In this document: positions 15,354 through 24,659 of the stretch, piece after piece
How positions within the stretch are numbered: the stretch's first letter is position 1
How the letters are laid out: each line of letters starts with the position of its first letter
From: Deltaproteobacteria bacterium
Lineage (GTDB): Bacteria; UBA10199; JACPAL01
DNA length: 52,904 bases
Direction of reading: 5' to 3'
Assembly (NCBI GenBank): GCA_016180855.1
Contig: JACPAL010000005.1
Location: forward strand, 1 to 52,904
The notes under the pieces: generated by a model
What the model saw: the letters and a program-made list of their open reading frames with translations, nothing else
What the model was told of the DNA's origin: nothing
The model's database searches: none
Position numbers and translations under genes: made by a program

Positions 15354-16514
15354 TTGGAGAGATTCCTCCGACACTTTCCCCTGCTGGTGCTGTTATTTTA
15401 TTTTAGTACACCTGCTCTTGCCCTCTCTCTGGTTGAAAGAAGCAAGATCTCACTTGATCTCGGCGGCTACTACAAAAACCTCTTTTTTACCTCCAAACGC
15501 CAGGCAACGGGGGATTTCTATCTTGCCGACTTAAACCGGTTTCGGCTCGAGTGGGATGCCCATTTTCTGGAAAAATTTTCAGCCAATGTGGTCTGGGATC
15601 AGGAACTCATCGGGGGTAATTATATTGCTACGGAGGAGTTTGCGACACGGCAGGCCAATAGAAATATCGCCACTCCTGATCTGGAGTACCAACTTCATAG
15701 GAGCAACCATCTTTTTTATGGGCAGAATTTTTACCGCGCCTATTTGCAATATAAGTCTTCTTGGATGACGGTGACGGTCGGCCGTCAGCGGGTTGATTGG
15801 GGGGTGATGCGGATCAATCCGATCACCGATCTGTTCATCCGGCCGCCGATCTTTGATGTCGAGAAGGACGAGGTGATAGCGCCAGTTGCTGCTAATCTCC
15901 AGATCCCGATCGGTTCCACCTGGAAGCTGAATCCGGTTTATACGGTTCAGTCCGACTTTGACCGTTCGCGCACCGGTTTGCGAGTTACAAAAACGATCTG
16001 GCGATTTGATGTTTCGGCGTTGGGGGGAAGATTTCTAAGGGATACAATGGCCGGCTTTGATTTTGATGGGGACATTGCCGACATCGGTGTCCGGGGGGCG
16101 CTCACACAGGACTGGACTGGGGCCGGGAATAATTTTATCCAGGCGGCAGTCGGTCTGGACTATGGATTTCCAAACACCCTCTATCTTGCGGCGGAATATT
16201 TCTTCAACGGACAAGGGACGAACAACCGGTTAACAGCGCTTCCGTTCCCTGCAACAGCCCCCTTTTTTCAAACGGCTCATCGGCATTTTTTTGGAGCTGA
16301 GGCGCGTTACGAGTTGACGCCGTTGTGGAAGATCCTCCTCATTTCACAGACGGATATTGTCGGTAAAAGTATCGTTGGTAATCTGGAGACGACCTATTCC
16401 CTCTTTTCCTGGATGGACCTCAATGGGGGGGCGCTCTTTCCGGTTGGTCGTGATGCAGGAGAGTTTGGGGCAGTACCGAATTTGTATTATCTGCAGGCCC
16501 AGTGCTTTTTCTGA
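15354..16514 (+). CDS. outer membrane beta-barrel protein (DUF1302/porin-like)
   Basis: I choose TTG 15354, which gives a clean signal peptide (MERFLRHFPLLVLLFYFSTPALA) 2 nt after the permease stop; a longer frame from TTG 15303 lies inside that gene. The 386-aa product alternates polar and hydrophobic residues throughout, has VGRQRVDWGVMRINP (typical of DUF1302-like barrels) and ends in Phe, as BAM substrates do. It is the last gene of the ABC transporter operon and may be its outer-membrane partner. Confidence 0.82.
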   Translation: MERFLRHFPLLVLLFYFSTPALALSLVERSKISLDLGGYYKNLFFTSKRQATGDFYLADLNRFRLEWDAHFLEKFSANVVWDQELIGGNYIATEEFATRQANRNIATPDLEYQLHRSNHLFYGQNFYRAYLQYKSSWMTVTVGRQRVDWGVMRINPITDLFIRPPIFDVEKDEVIAPVAANLQIPIGSTWKLNPVYTVQSDFDRSRTGLRVTKTIWRFDVSALGGRFLRDTMAGFDFDGDIADIGVRGALTQDWTGAGNNFIQAAVGLDYGFPNTLYLAAEYFFNGQGTNNRLTALPFPATAPFFQTAHRHFFGAEARYELTPLWKILLISQTDIVGKSIVGNLETTYSLFSWMDLNGGALFPVGRDAGEFGAVPNLYYLQAQCFF

Positions 16515-16525
16515 TCGCCTCTGTT

Positions 16526-16627
16526 GGGACTGTTGAAAAATGCCATCTGCTGCGTTCCCCTCGTCGCCGGCTCCTCGGGGTGCCTTGCAGCTGGGCATTT
16601 TTGAACAGTCCCCAAAAGCCATTTTTC
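16526..16627. repeat. interspersed inverted-repeat element, copy with a 36-bp internal deletion
   Basis: GGGACTGTTGAAAAATGCC (16526-16544) is inverted, with one mismatch, at 16594-16612, and a flank shared with the other copy runs up to the ATG at 16628. In reverse orientation it matches the element at 32488-32628, but lacks 36 bp lying between two GAGGAGCC direct repeats there. It occupies the whole leader of the protease gene. Confidence 0.8.
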
Positions 16628-19600
16628 ATGCGACGTCGCTTGCGTTGGTTTGTAGTGTTGTGGTTGGTCTTTGCAGGCGCTCTTTCATTTAGCCCAAGTC
16701 GAATTGCCTTGGGATCAGCATCCACATCTCCCGGGGTAGTGAGTCAGAAGACCTTTCTTGGTTCTCTCAAGGAGAATGCGACAAAGGTCCTAAAGAGATT
16801 AAGGACAAATCCAGCCCCAAGCCGGGAAGTGAAGAGACGGTCTCTTGTCAAAAAGACGTTGCCCAAACAATACACGGTGTCAGACGAGACACCTGGCTTT
16901 GTATCCGGACAATTAATCATAAGTCTTAAAGACTGCGAAAAGTCATTTCTGGATCCTGGAATTCAGTCAAAAATCAATGGGCAGTATGGTTTTAGGAATG
17001 AACGGAAATTTCTATCCAAGATTACAGAAGGTGGGAAGACTCGAGGAGGCTTTCAGAAGGCAAAATTGAGCTGTATTCGTACGATCGATCTGGAGGAAGA
17101 GACGGATTTGAGTAAGGTGATCGATACCATAAGAGCCTTGCCAGAGGTTAAATATGTCCAACCGAATTACCGTTATTTTCCGGATGCGATCCCAACAGAC
17201 CCTCAATATGATCTCCAATGGTCCCATCAAATAACCGAGGCAGAGGCGGGATGGGATTTTCAGACGGGATCCCATGAAGTGGTTGTGGCCGTCATTGATA
17301 ATGAAATTGGATGGACTCACGAAGAGCTTGTCTCTCGGATTTGGGCAAATCCATCAGATGTGGCCGACGGTATTGATAATGATGGGAACGGATACGTTGA
17401 TGATGTTCGGGGATGGGATTTTAGTGGTGGTGATAATGATCCGATGCCGGATCCCGGACAAGATATTCACGGGACAAGTGTTGCCAGTATTATTGGAGCG
17501 GCCGCCAATAATGGAAGGGGTATTGTAGGGGTCATGTGGGATGTTTCCCTCATGCCGCTTCGCATCTCATATACCACGGAATCAGTTACAGAAGCACTCT
17601 ACTACGCCCTGCTCCAGGGAGCGGACGTTGTTAATATGAGTTTTGGGAACTATGAAATCGGACGGTATGGTACGGATACCACAGTTCATGAGGCGATCCA
17701 GGAGGGGACAACAGCGGGTATTGTTTATGTAGCCACGGCTGGAAATGATTCGATCGAGGCACTGAGATACCCCGCCGCCTTATCCGAAGTGCTTAGTGTT
17801 ACGGCAACCGATGAGGAAGACCAACGCGCTTCCTTCTCAAATTATGGTGTTTGGTGCGATATAGCGGCCCCCGGAGAGAACATTCGTGCGGCCTCTCTCT
17901 ATCCGAGCCTTGGTTCTGCCTACGATCGAGACCAGGATGGCACCTCCTTTGCGGCCCCCTATGTTTCTGGCTTGGCCGGTCTTCTTAAGCTTCAGTTTCC
18001 GGATCTTGATGCGGCGGGAATTCGCGACCGGATTCTCTACACGGCTGATCCAATCGACACAGATCAGCCGATCGGGATGGGTCGTGTTAACATGAGAAGG
18101 GCGCTGGATCCTTCTGTTTCAATTGAGCCATTCGCTATGATTTGGGCGCCATCCGGAAACTCGCGTTACGATACCAGTGAAACAATAACTGTCGTCGGCA
18201 CTGTTCGGGGCGATTCCTACTTCGTCCGGTATCGCCCTCTATCTTCAACCGGAGGTGAATGGACCACTTTGGTATCGGGGACGGGAAACCATGATAGAGA
18301 GGAGTTAGCCGTCTTCGATCTGGAAGAGATTGAGCCAGGTCGATATTCATTACAGCTTCGTTCTGTTCAGGGAAGTAATGAGGCAATCGTTGAGCGTGAA
18401 CTTCTCGTAGGTCATTTTCTGACAGGCTGGAGACAGCCCATTTCATTGAGACCCTTTGATTCCAGCTGGGAGCTTCTCCATCTAAATTTTGGTGACATGG
18501 ATCATGATGGCAAGACGGAGACTCTGGTAACAGGAACGGTGCCGGCCCATCTCCTTGATTTCGAAGGATCTGAGATGCCTGGATGGCCAGTTGAACTCGC
18601 CGTGGCTGGGACATCAGGTCAGGGGGCAATCGGAGACGTTGATAATGATGGAGATCTCGAAGCAGTCGTTCAGGCAACAAGTACAATTTTCATATTAAAC
18701 CTGGATGGATCAGTTGTTTCAACTCGTAGTTTAGCGATGGGAACCTCGGGGATAGCAACCCCGGCTCCTATCCTCACAGACTGGGATCAAGATGGAGACC
18801 TCGAAATTATTACCGTTGAGTCAACCCACATGGATGCTTTGGGCTACCGAATGGTTGTTGCTCACCATGACGATTTTATCGGGACAATTCTTTTTGACAG
18901 GATCGGGAATGGCCAGCGTCTCTTAACTCCCGCCGTTCTGGCCGATTTTGACGGAGATGACAGCGTCGATGTTGGTCTACGGCCAAGACGACAGGTCTTC
19001 AGCTCTCCCAACATGGAAACCTTGGTCGTTTCACACGAGGGCTCCACTTTGTTTTCCCGTCTCCTTGATACACTGGAGACGCCCGTTTCAGGCATAGCGC
19101 CGGCTGGTTTTACATTTGGTGACGAGTCTCGCGCATGGATTCTTTATACCCACAGTCCCGAAGAGATTCGACTCGTCAGAGTTGATACGGGGGACTTCTA
19201 CCAATGGAACCTTCAGCAGCTTCTCGGTCTCTCGTTGACTTCGTGGGAGGATAATTATCCTCAGGTTGCCGGAGGTGACATTGACGGGGGCGGAGATTTT
19301 GAGATCGCAATTTCCTATGACGACAAAGTTGCGGTGCTCAAAAAAGGTATCTTGAACGGAACCACGCCGGAAACGATGGGCTCTCTTTTAGAGGGCTGGC
19401 CGGTTGAGCTCGATGGAGAAGCGTTCTCTCCTCTCCTGGTCGATCTCAATAATGACAACCTGCCGGAAATTATCGTTGCCTCGCAGGGACGTGCTGTTTA
19501 TGCCTGGCACTCGGATGGAAGTGCCGTGTCAGGATTTCCTCTTCTAACAACCTACCCCGTTGCAACAACCCCTGTCGTGACGGATCTCAACGGCGATGGT

Positions 19601-20311
19601 CAGGTTGATATTCTGGCTCTTGACCGCAGGGGATATTTTTATCCATGGAGTCTGGAGAGGCCATTCAATCCCAATGGAGTTGTTTGGGATCGTGAAAATG
19701 GCAATCCAAGGCTCACCCGAACCTATCCGCCTGGTTTCCCCGTTTATGCTCGTTGTGGAGATGGTTTTTTCTCACCTGGAGAGGCGTGCGATGATGGGAA
19801 TGAGATCAATGATGATTCTTGCCGCAATGATTGTTCCGTGCCGATCTGCGGAGACGGCATTCAGGACTCCGGAGAAGAATGTGATCTGGGAGAGGGGAAC
19901 AGTGATACGATTCCCGATGCCTGTCGCACCCGTTGTCATTTAGCATCGTGCGGAGACAGTGTTACGGATGGAGGTGAAGAGTGTGACGATGGAAATGACG
20001 TTAATGGCGATTCTTGTCGGAACAACTGTTTTCCCCCGATTTGTGGTGATGGAATTTTAGATTCGGGTGAACAATGCGATGACGGGAACCGTAATGAACG
20101 GGATGGGTGTCGACGTGACTGTATCACTTGTCGAAGAGCTGGAGAGATCCCAGCGGTTTCTGGCATTCCCGGCGGGAGTTGTTGCCCCGGGTTGCATGTT
20201 CAAGGACATCTTTGTGCGCGGCCTCGCTTTGAGATTTCAAGTGAGACATGGCGTGAGCTGATGCAAAGAGTTTGTCGGAATGTTCCAAGGCTTTGTGGGG
20301 TTTTCCGATGA
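16628..20311 (+). CDS. secreted subtilisin-like (S8) protease with FG-GAP-like and myxobacterial Cys-rich repeats
   Basis: I start at ATG 16628, where a signal peptide begins (MRRRLRWFVVLWLVFAGALSF); longer forms read through repeat DNA. The 1227-aa product has a fervidolysin-like propeptide (VSGQLIISLKD ... VKYVQPNYRYFPD). The S8 catalytic domain carries Asp224 (AVIDNEIG), His281 (HGTSVAS) and Ser440 (GTSFAAPYVSG). About seven DxDxDG-type FG-GAP/VCBS-like repeats follow (such as GDMDHDGKTE, GDVDNDGDLE, TDLNGDGQVD), likely calcium-binding. The tail has four disulfide-rich CGDG...GEECDDGN repeats of the Myxo_disulf_rpt/DUF4215 type. No ribosome site precedes the ATG. It should be an extracellular or surface protease. 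Confidence 0.93.
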   Translation: MRRRLRWFVVLWLVFAGALSFSPSRIALGSASTSPGVVSQKTFLGSLKENATKVLKRLRTNPAPSREVKRRSLVKKTLPKQYTVSDETPGFVSGQLIISLKDCEKSFLDPGIQSKINGQYGFRNERKFLSKITEGGKTRGGFQKAKLSCIRTIDLEEETDLSKVIDTIRALPEVKYVQPNYRYFPDAIPTDPQYDLQWSHQITEAEAGWDFQTGSHEVVVAVIDNEIGWTHEELVSRIWANPSDVADGIDNDGNGYVDDVRGWDFSGGDNDPMPDPGQDIHGTSVASIIGAAANNGRGIVGVMWDVSLMPLRISYTTESVTEALYYALLQGADVVNMSFGNYEIGRYGTDTTVHEAIQEGTTAGIVYVATAGNDSIEALRYPAALSEVLSVTATDEEDQRASFSNYGVWCDIAAPGENIRAASLYPSLGSAYDRDQDGTSFAAPYVSGLAGLLKLQFPDLDAAGIRDRILYTADPIDTDQPIGMGRVNMRRALDPSVSIEPFAMIWAPSGNSRYDTSETITVVGTVRGDSYFVRYRPLSSTGGEWTTLVSGTGNHDREELAVFDLEEIEPGRYSLQLRSVQGSNEAIVERELLVGHFLTGWRQPISLRPFDSSWELLHLNFGDMDHDGKTETLVTGTVPAHLLDFEGSEMPGWPVELAVAGTSGQGAIGDVDNDGDLEAVVQATSTIFILNLDGSVVSTRSLAMGTSGIATPAPILTDWDQDGDLEIITVESTHMDALGYRMVVAHHDDFIGTILFDRIGNGQRLLTPAVLADFDGDDSVDVGLRPRRQVFSSPNMETLVVSHEGSTLFSRLLDTLETPVSGIAPAGFTFGDESRAWILYTHSPEEIRLVRVDTGDFYQWNLQQLLGLSLTSWEDNYPQVAGGDIDGGGDFEIAISYDDKVAVLKKGILNGTTPETMGSLLEGWPVELDGEAFSPLLVDLNNDNLPEIIVASQGRAVYAWHSDGSAVSGFPLLTTYPVATTPVVTDLNGDGQVDILALDRRGYFYPWSLERPFNPNGVVWDRENGNPRLTRTYPPGFPVYARCGDGFFSPGEACDDGNEINDDSCRNDCSVPICGDGIQDSGEECDLGEGNSDTIPDACRTRCHLASCGDSVTDGGEECDDGNDVNGDSCRNNCFPPICGDGILDSGEQCDDGNRNERDGCRRDCITCRRAGEIPAVSGIPGGSCCPGLHVQGHLCARPRFEISSETWRELMQRVCRNVPRLCGVFR

Positions 20312-20332
20312 GGTGGGCCTCTATAGCATTTC

Positions 20333-20368
20333 AACTTTTAGCGGATACGACTGTACCCGCTAAAAGTT
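20333..20368. terminator. bidirectional hairpin between convergent genes
   Basis: AACTTTTAGCGG (20333-20344) pairs perfectly with CCGCTAAAAGTT (20357-20368), 12 bp, and the 12-nt interior can form three more pairs. It sits between the protease stop (20311) and the convergent nfo stop (20416). The T-run is inside the stem rather than after it, so termination is likely but not textbook. Confidence 0.6.
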
Positions 20369-20415
20369 AGAAATACTTATGGTTTATCAACAAAAATGTA
20401 CTAACCAAAAGCTGA

Positions 20416-21273
20416 TCAACCATAATCCTTAATCAAGCGGCGTAGTATCTTCAGATTTTCCACATCCTCCTTCAGATCCTCTCCCTTTGGCGTCTCCAGC
20501 GACATCGGATGTTCTTTAAATCTTGGATCGTTCATCAAACACCGAAAACCGGTGAGTCCGATATGCCCCTTTCCGATATGCTCGTGGCGATCGACGCGTG
20601 AACCCAGCTCTTTTTTGGAGTCATTTAAATGAAAACATTTGATCTTCGAAATGCCAACGATTTTGTCGAACTCCTCAAATACCTTTTTGTATCCCTCTTC
20701 AGTACGTAGGTCGTAGCCGGATGCAAACGCATGTTGGGTATCGAAACAGATGCCGGTCCTCTTTTTCTCCTCTGTTCGTTCGATCAGTTGCGCCAGGTGT
20801 TCGAAGCGATGCCCTACGTTTGTTCCCTGTCCTGCCGCGTTCTCATAGCAGACGAGGACCTTAAACCCCTTTGTCTTTTGGTGGGCCCGATTGACTGACT
20901 CGGCAATTCTCTTGATCGCCTCCTCTTCGCCCGACCCGACATGAGAACCAGGGTGAAAAACAAGCGCCAAAAGCCCCAGCCTCTCGGCCCGTTCCAGTTC
21001 ATGAATGAACGCATCGAGCGATTTTTTGTGGAGTGTCTTGTCCGGTGAACCCAGGTTAATTAGATAAGAATCATGCGCGAAGGCGGTTTGGATCTTGTGT
21101 TGATCCATGTTTCGTTTAAACGCCTCACACTCTTTGTCAGTTAATGGTTTCGCCGCCCAGTTGTGGTTCGCCTTGGTAAAGATCTGGATAATCTCACAGC
21201 CGACAGAGGCACCACGTTCGGGGGCCAGTCCAACTCCGCCGGCGATAGACATATGAGCGCCGAGATAAGGCAT
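20416..21273 (-). CDS. nfo: endonuclease IV (AP endonuclease)
   Basis: 285 aa from ATG 21273 (MPYLGAHMSIAGG), 2 nt after the stop of the upstream gene. The metal-binding TIM-barrel signatures are present: GAHMSIAGG, FHPGSHVG, CYENAAGQGTNVG, CFDTQHAFASGYD, KCFHLNDSKKELGSRVDRHE and HIGKGHIG. The enzyme cleaves abasic sites in DNA repair in the cytoplasm. Length is normal. An upstream in-frame extension lacks a good start and was dropped. Confidence 0.95.
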   Translation of the reverse strand: MPYLGAHMSIAGGVGLAPERGASVGCEIIQIFTKANHNWAAKPLTDKECEAFKRNMDQHKIQTAFAHDSYLINLGSPDKTLHKKSLDAFIHELERAERLGLLALVFHPGSHVGSGEEEAIKRIAESVNRAHQKTKGFKVLVCYENAAGQGTNVGHRFEHLAQLIERTEEKKRTGICFDTQHAFASGYDLRTEEGYKKVFEEFDKIVGISKIKCFHLNDSKKELGSRVDRHEHIGKGHIGLTGFRCLMNDPRFKEHPMSLETPKGEDLKEDVENLKILRRLIKDYG

Positions 21274-21275
21274 TA

Positions 21276-22286
21276 TTAAAAACCAAATGGTCCGAGGTAG
21301 GTGGTACGGGCGGGATCTTTCCAATAACTCCTTGCCAGTTTTCTTCCCGATCCCTCTTTGTCCACCTTCTCGAGCCGTGTTTTTAACTTCCTTAATCTTT
21401 TTTTATCGGCAGAGGGAAGAGCCTTTTTGCCTCTTTGGTAGAGGTCCAGGAGGGCCAACCCAAAATGTTGTTTTTTGGGGAGTTCCACTTCAATCCAGGT
21501 GATTAGCTCGTTTTCAGGCAGGGAATCACTGAGCCACAAGAGAGATCGGGCGGCATTCCAGAAGTCAAGAGTAACGTAGGCCGTCTCCTTGTTGTAGGAG
21601 ACCTCCCAAATCTTCTGCACGGCGTCTCTGATTTTTTGTGAGTGGGCATCCGAAATATTGAGTTTTCCCAAGAAACGTGAGCGGAAGAGGGGATCATCAG
21701 GCCATTTGGACTGTTCAGCAACGACCGCCATGACAATCCCATATTCAAACGATTCCCCTTCAAAAGGGTAGGTCGTCAGGATCGCCCTGATCTGCTCTCC
21801 ATCGCACCCCCCTCCGGCAAGACCTGCCACTACAAAGTAGGGGAGGGGGCCGTTTGAGGCGGGTCCACCAAAAATCTCCTGATAGGTATTCGCCTCCTGT
21901 CCATTCGGAAGAAAACAGGCGTGCTCCTGGGTCCACTTTTTCGAAAGTGCCCTTGTGAGCGAGAGAAAATCGGTATCGGCATAAAAAGGCTGAAGTGTTT
22001 CGGCGAGGTCCAGTAGCTGATTCCGGGAGTAGGGGTACTGATTATTCAGCACAAAATAGGATTGGATCTCCTCCCGATAGGCACCGACAAGCCCCCATCG
22101 AACCTCCCCCTCCCGATCCCCTGTAATCCCTTTACGACTTAATTCTTCAACGAGGGGTGGGATCGCCTTGTAGGTATCTTCCTTAAGGGAGCTGATCCAG
22201 GCCTCGGTATATTCGTCAAGCGTACGGCAGGATGGCGTGTCTTCTTTCTCGCAAGGGGGCTGTCGCAGGATCGCTTCGAGCATCAC
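21276..22286 (-). CDS. uncharacterised protein
   Basis: 336 aa; starts at ATG 22286 or the next codon. No family recognised. It has no transmembrane segment and no signal peptide. It is helical-looking, with a CEKEDTPSC pair of Cys near the N-terminus, a Gly-rich FVVAGLAGGGCDGEQI stretch mid-protein and a basic C-terminus. It is followed after 2 nt by nfo, so the two are probably cotranscribed. It is divergent from the VOC gene at 22384 across 97 bp. Confidence 0.7.
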   Translation of the reverse strand: MMLEAILRQPPCEKEDTPSCRTLDEYTEAWISSLKEDTYKAIPPLVEELSRKGITGDREGEVRWGLVGAYREEIQSYFVLNNQYPYSRNQLLDLAETLQPFYADTDFLSLTRALSKKWTQEHACFLPNGQEANTYQEIFGGPASNGPLPYFVVAGLAGGGCDGEQIRAILTTYPFEGESFEYGIVMAVVAEQSKWPDDPLFRSRFLGKLNISDAHSQKIRDAVQKIWEVSYNKETAYVTLDFWNAARSLLWLSDSLPENELITWIEVELPKKQHFGLALLDLYQRGKKALPSADKKRLRKLKTRLEKVDKEGSGRKLARSYWKDPARTTYLGPFGF

Positions 22287-22383
22287 TCCTTGATTCGTCT
22301 CTCTTAAGGCACAAGTTGTTTTATTTCTTGAATTGACTCGGATACTCTTTTGATCAAAAAGGTTTTCTTGATGGGGAGGTTTT

Positions 22384-22995
22384 ATGGGAACAATAGAGGG
22401 TAAGGCCGTTGATCGGGCGATTCAGGATTATATCAACCGCTTTGTGCGGGAGAACCGGGCCGCACAGGTTTTTGCGGAGTCTCTTGAGTTAAGCGGTGTC
22501 GGTCTCTATCCGTTGGTTGATCACATCACCGTTCGGACGTTTGATGTCGACAAGCGGGCCAAGGAGTTTTTGGCCCTTGGTTTTGAATACGATCGGGAGA
22601 TCGGCGTGCTCGAATACGACAACTGGTGGGCCAAGGTTTATCGAAAGCCAGGTTATCCGGCGATTTTTGTGGATCAGGCCTACTCCGGTAAGAGGGGAGA
22701 GGGGTGTGTGATTCCGCCGTGGGTCGAGAAGTTCGGTGACAAGACGCTTCATCATATTGCGGTACGCGTGAATGACATTGAGAAGGCGATCTCCTTTTTG
22801 AAGGCAAAACAGGTTGATTGTGTGGGAGAGATTGTCGGCGCGCGGGGGAGTTATCTCCGGCAGATTTTTACCAAGTCAGAGGTTCGGGACGGCAAACCGT
22901 TTTCGGTCCTCGAACTGACCGAGCGCCATGAAGGATATCTCGGTTTCCTGCCGCCGCAGGCGGATGGGCTCATGAAGTCGTCGATTAAGATCTAG
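22384..22995 (+). CDS. VOC-superfamily protein (DUF1338 / glyoxalase-like)
   Basis: 203 aa; ATG 22384 follows GGGGAGG. Putative metal ligands of a vicinal-oxygen-chelate fold are His in VDHITVRTF, His in LHHIAVRVND and Glu in SVLELTER, with WWAKVYRKPGYPAIFVDQA between them. This fits the DUF1338/2-oxoadipate dioxygenase-like or hydroxyphenylpyruvate dioxygenase-like branch. The substrate is unknown. It ends 4 nt from the stop of the convergent gene at 23000. Confidence 0.72.
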   Translation: MGTIEGKAVDRAIQDYINRFVRENRAAQVFAESLELSGVGLYPLVDHITVRTFDVDKRAKEFLALGFEYDREIGVLEYDNWWAKVYRKPGYPAIFVDQAYSGKRGEGCVIPPWVEKFGDKTLHHIAVRVNDIEKAISFLKAKQVDCVGEIVGARGSYLRQIFTKSEVRDGKPFSVLELTERHEGYLGFLPPQADGLMKSSIKI

Positions 22996-22999
22996 ATTT

Positions 23000-23485
23000 C
23001 TACCACTGGCCCGCTCCGCCTGTCCTTAGGAGATGCAGAGCCCCTGTGGTCATTCTTTCTACAGTATCGGCCGCGTAAGAAGGTGGGTGTCCTAGCGTAG
23101 TTAACAACGCTTCCAGCTCATTTCTCCATCGACTGGCATCAGCGATGTCTTTCGGAGGTGAGACCAGCCTTAGAGCTATTGTAAAATCCCAGCGTCTTAT
23201 CTCGTCAATTCGATCTACAGCGAATAGAAGATTAGCCCCTCGTCCGCTGCTGCCCCTAAGGTCATGAATAATTTGACGCGGTAGCGACTTTTGAGGCAGC
23301 CCTCTGATAGAAACCTCCCTCGCGAGTGTCCCTACAGAGATGATTCCTGCTCTTGCACGGTCGAGCAACGAAGCGATTCTCGCGACGTCAATGGGAGTCT
23401 TTGCCTCGCTTGCCAGGAGCTGGAATCCCTCATCCAGGTAGTTTAAGACCAACCTTTCACCCGCAGATAATGCCCTTCCAATCAT
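23000..23485 (-). CDS. uncharacterised 161-aa protein
   Basis: ATG 23485 is preceded by an excellent GGAGGAAG. The product is soluble, mostly helical and Arg/Leu-rich, with no recognised domain, signal peptide or Cys motif. It is convergent with the VOC gene and divergent from hemB across about 125 bp. Reality is supported by the ribosome site and the lack of a better frame. Confidence 0.6.
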   Translation of the reverse strand: MIGRALSAGERLVLNYLDEGFQLLASEAKTPIDVARIASLLDRARAGIISVGTLAREVSIRGLPQKSLPRQIIHDLRGSSGRGANLLFAVDRIDEIRRWDFTIALRLVSPPKDIADASRWRNELEALLTTLGHPPSYAADTVERMTTGALHLLRTGGAGQW

Positions 23486-23610
23486 ATCTTCCTCCTTCTC
23501 CTTTTAAGTCTTAATGCCGCATATGCGGAACGCCAACGCAGTAGTTATCGTCCCTTTAATAAACTTGTTGCGTCATTTTTTTAAAACAGGTAAATTCTCA
23601 AGGGATTTCA

Positions 23611-24642
23611 ATGGGTTTTCCAACAACACGTCTGCGAAGGCTTAGGGTGAGTGAGACACTCCGCCGGATGATTCGTGAGACCCGGCTTCTGCCTGATCAA
23701 CTGATCCAGCCGTTCTTTGTGGTGCATGGGAGAGATGTTCGAAAACCGATCCGGTCGATGCCGGGGGTTTATCAGTTATCAGTCGACACCCTCATCAAAG
23801 AGGCAAAGGAGAGTTACAAACTCGGCATCCCTGCCATCATTCTGTTTGGAATTCCGAAGAAGAAGGACGAACAGGCGTCCGAGGCGTATGATCTGGACGG
23901 GATTGTCCAGCGCGCAGTGAGAGAGATCAAATCAAAGATTCCTGGATTGGTTGTTATTACGGACGTCTGTTTGTGTGAGTATATGAGCCATGGGCACTGT
24001 GGTGTTGTGAAATCCACCCAACCCCCATTTGTCCTTCGACAGAGCTCAGGACAAGTCAAAGGGGGAAAGAGGGGGGATTTTATAATTGATAATGATTCCT
24101 CTCTAGAACTCCTCACAAAAACCGCCCTCTCCCACGCCGAGGCGGGGGCGGATATCGTTGCCCCCTCTGACATGATGGACGGTCGCGTGAAGGCAATTCG
24201 TGAAGGACTCGATCAATCCGGTTTTCAAAATACCATCCTCTTGAGTTATGCGGTCAAACATGCCTCCGCCTTCTACGGTCCGTTTCGGGAGGCGGCCGAG
24301 TCGGCCCCTAAATTTGGAGATCGAAAGACCTATCAGATGGACCCGGCCAACGCTCGTGAGGCGATCCGCGAGGCGCGCCTTGATGCTGAAGAGGGGGCCG
24401 ACATCATCATGGTGAAACCGGCTGGCCCCTCGCTGGACCTGATTGCCGCGGTTCGTTGTTCCGTGAATTTGCCCGTGGCGGCCTATCAGGTCAGTGGTGA
24501 GTATGCGATGATCAAGGCGGCGGCCGAGAAGGGGTGGTTGGATGAAAAGGCGGCGATGTTGGAGAGCCTAACTGCGATTCGTCGTGCGGGGGCGGATTTG
24601 ATTGTGACTTATTTTGCCAGAGAGACGGCACGATCACTTTAA
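23611..24642 (+). CDS. hemB: delta-aminolevulinic acid dehydratase (porphobilinogen synthase)
   Basis: 343 aa. It condenses two 5-aminolevulinates to porphobilinogen in haem synthesis. Family marks: [17 protein letters not shown] (three zinc-type Cys), [15 protein letters not shown], the first active-site lysine in [17 protein letters not shown], the Schiff-base lysine in DIIMVKPA, and [13 protein letters not shown] segment of about 20 residues (from STQPPFVL to GGKR) interrupts the normally short link between HCGVVK and GDFIIDND. It is encoded by a palindromic repeat that keeps frame. The insert lies just after the metal loop, so activity should be tested rather than assumed. Haem demand fits the cytochromes nearby. 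Confidence 0.94.
   Translation: MGFPTTRLRRLRVSETLRRMIRETRLLPDQLIQPFFVVHGRDVRKPIRSMPGVYQLSVDTLIKEAKESYKLGIPAIILFGIPKKKDEQASEAYDLDGIVQRAVREIKSKIPGLVVITDVCLCEYMSHGHCGVVKSTQPPFVLRQSSGQVKGGKRGDFIIDNDSSLELLTKTALSHAEAGADIVAPSDMMDGRVKAIREGLDQSGFQNTILLSYAVKHASAFYGPFREAAESAPKFGDRKTYQMDPANAREAIREARLDAEEGADIIMVKPAGPSLDLIAAVRCSVNLPVAAYQVSGEYAMIKAAAEKGWLDEKAAMLESLTAIRRAGADLIVTYFARETARSL
24010..24080. repeat. 71-bp palindromic repeat inserted in frame in hemB
   Basis: Ends AAATCC (24010-24015) and GGATTT (24075-24080) are inverted. Inside, CCCCC (24022-24026) pairs with GGGGG (24061-24065), and TTGTCCT pairs with AGGACAA around a 12-nt loop. The right end (GGGGGGATTT) carries the same ATCCCCCC motif as the folC inserts and the spacer repeats near 46.2-46.4 kb. 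The reading frame of hemB is preserved. Confidence 0.7.
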
Positions 24643-24659
24643 ATTTTATGCTTTAGATC

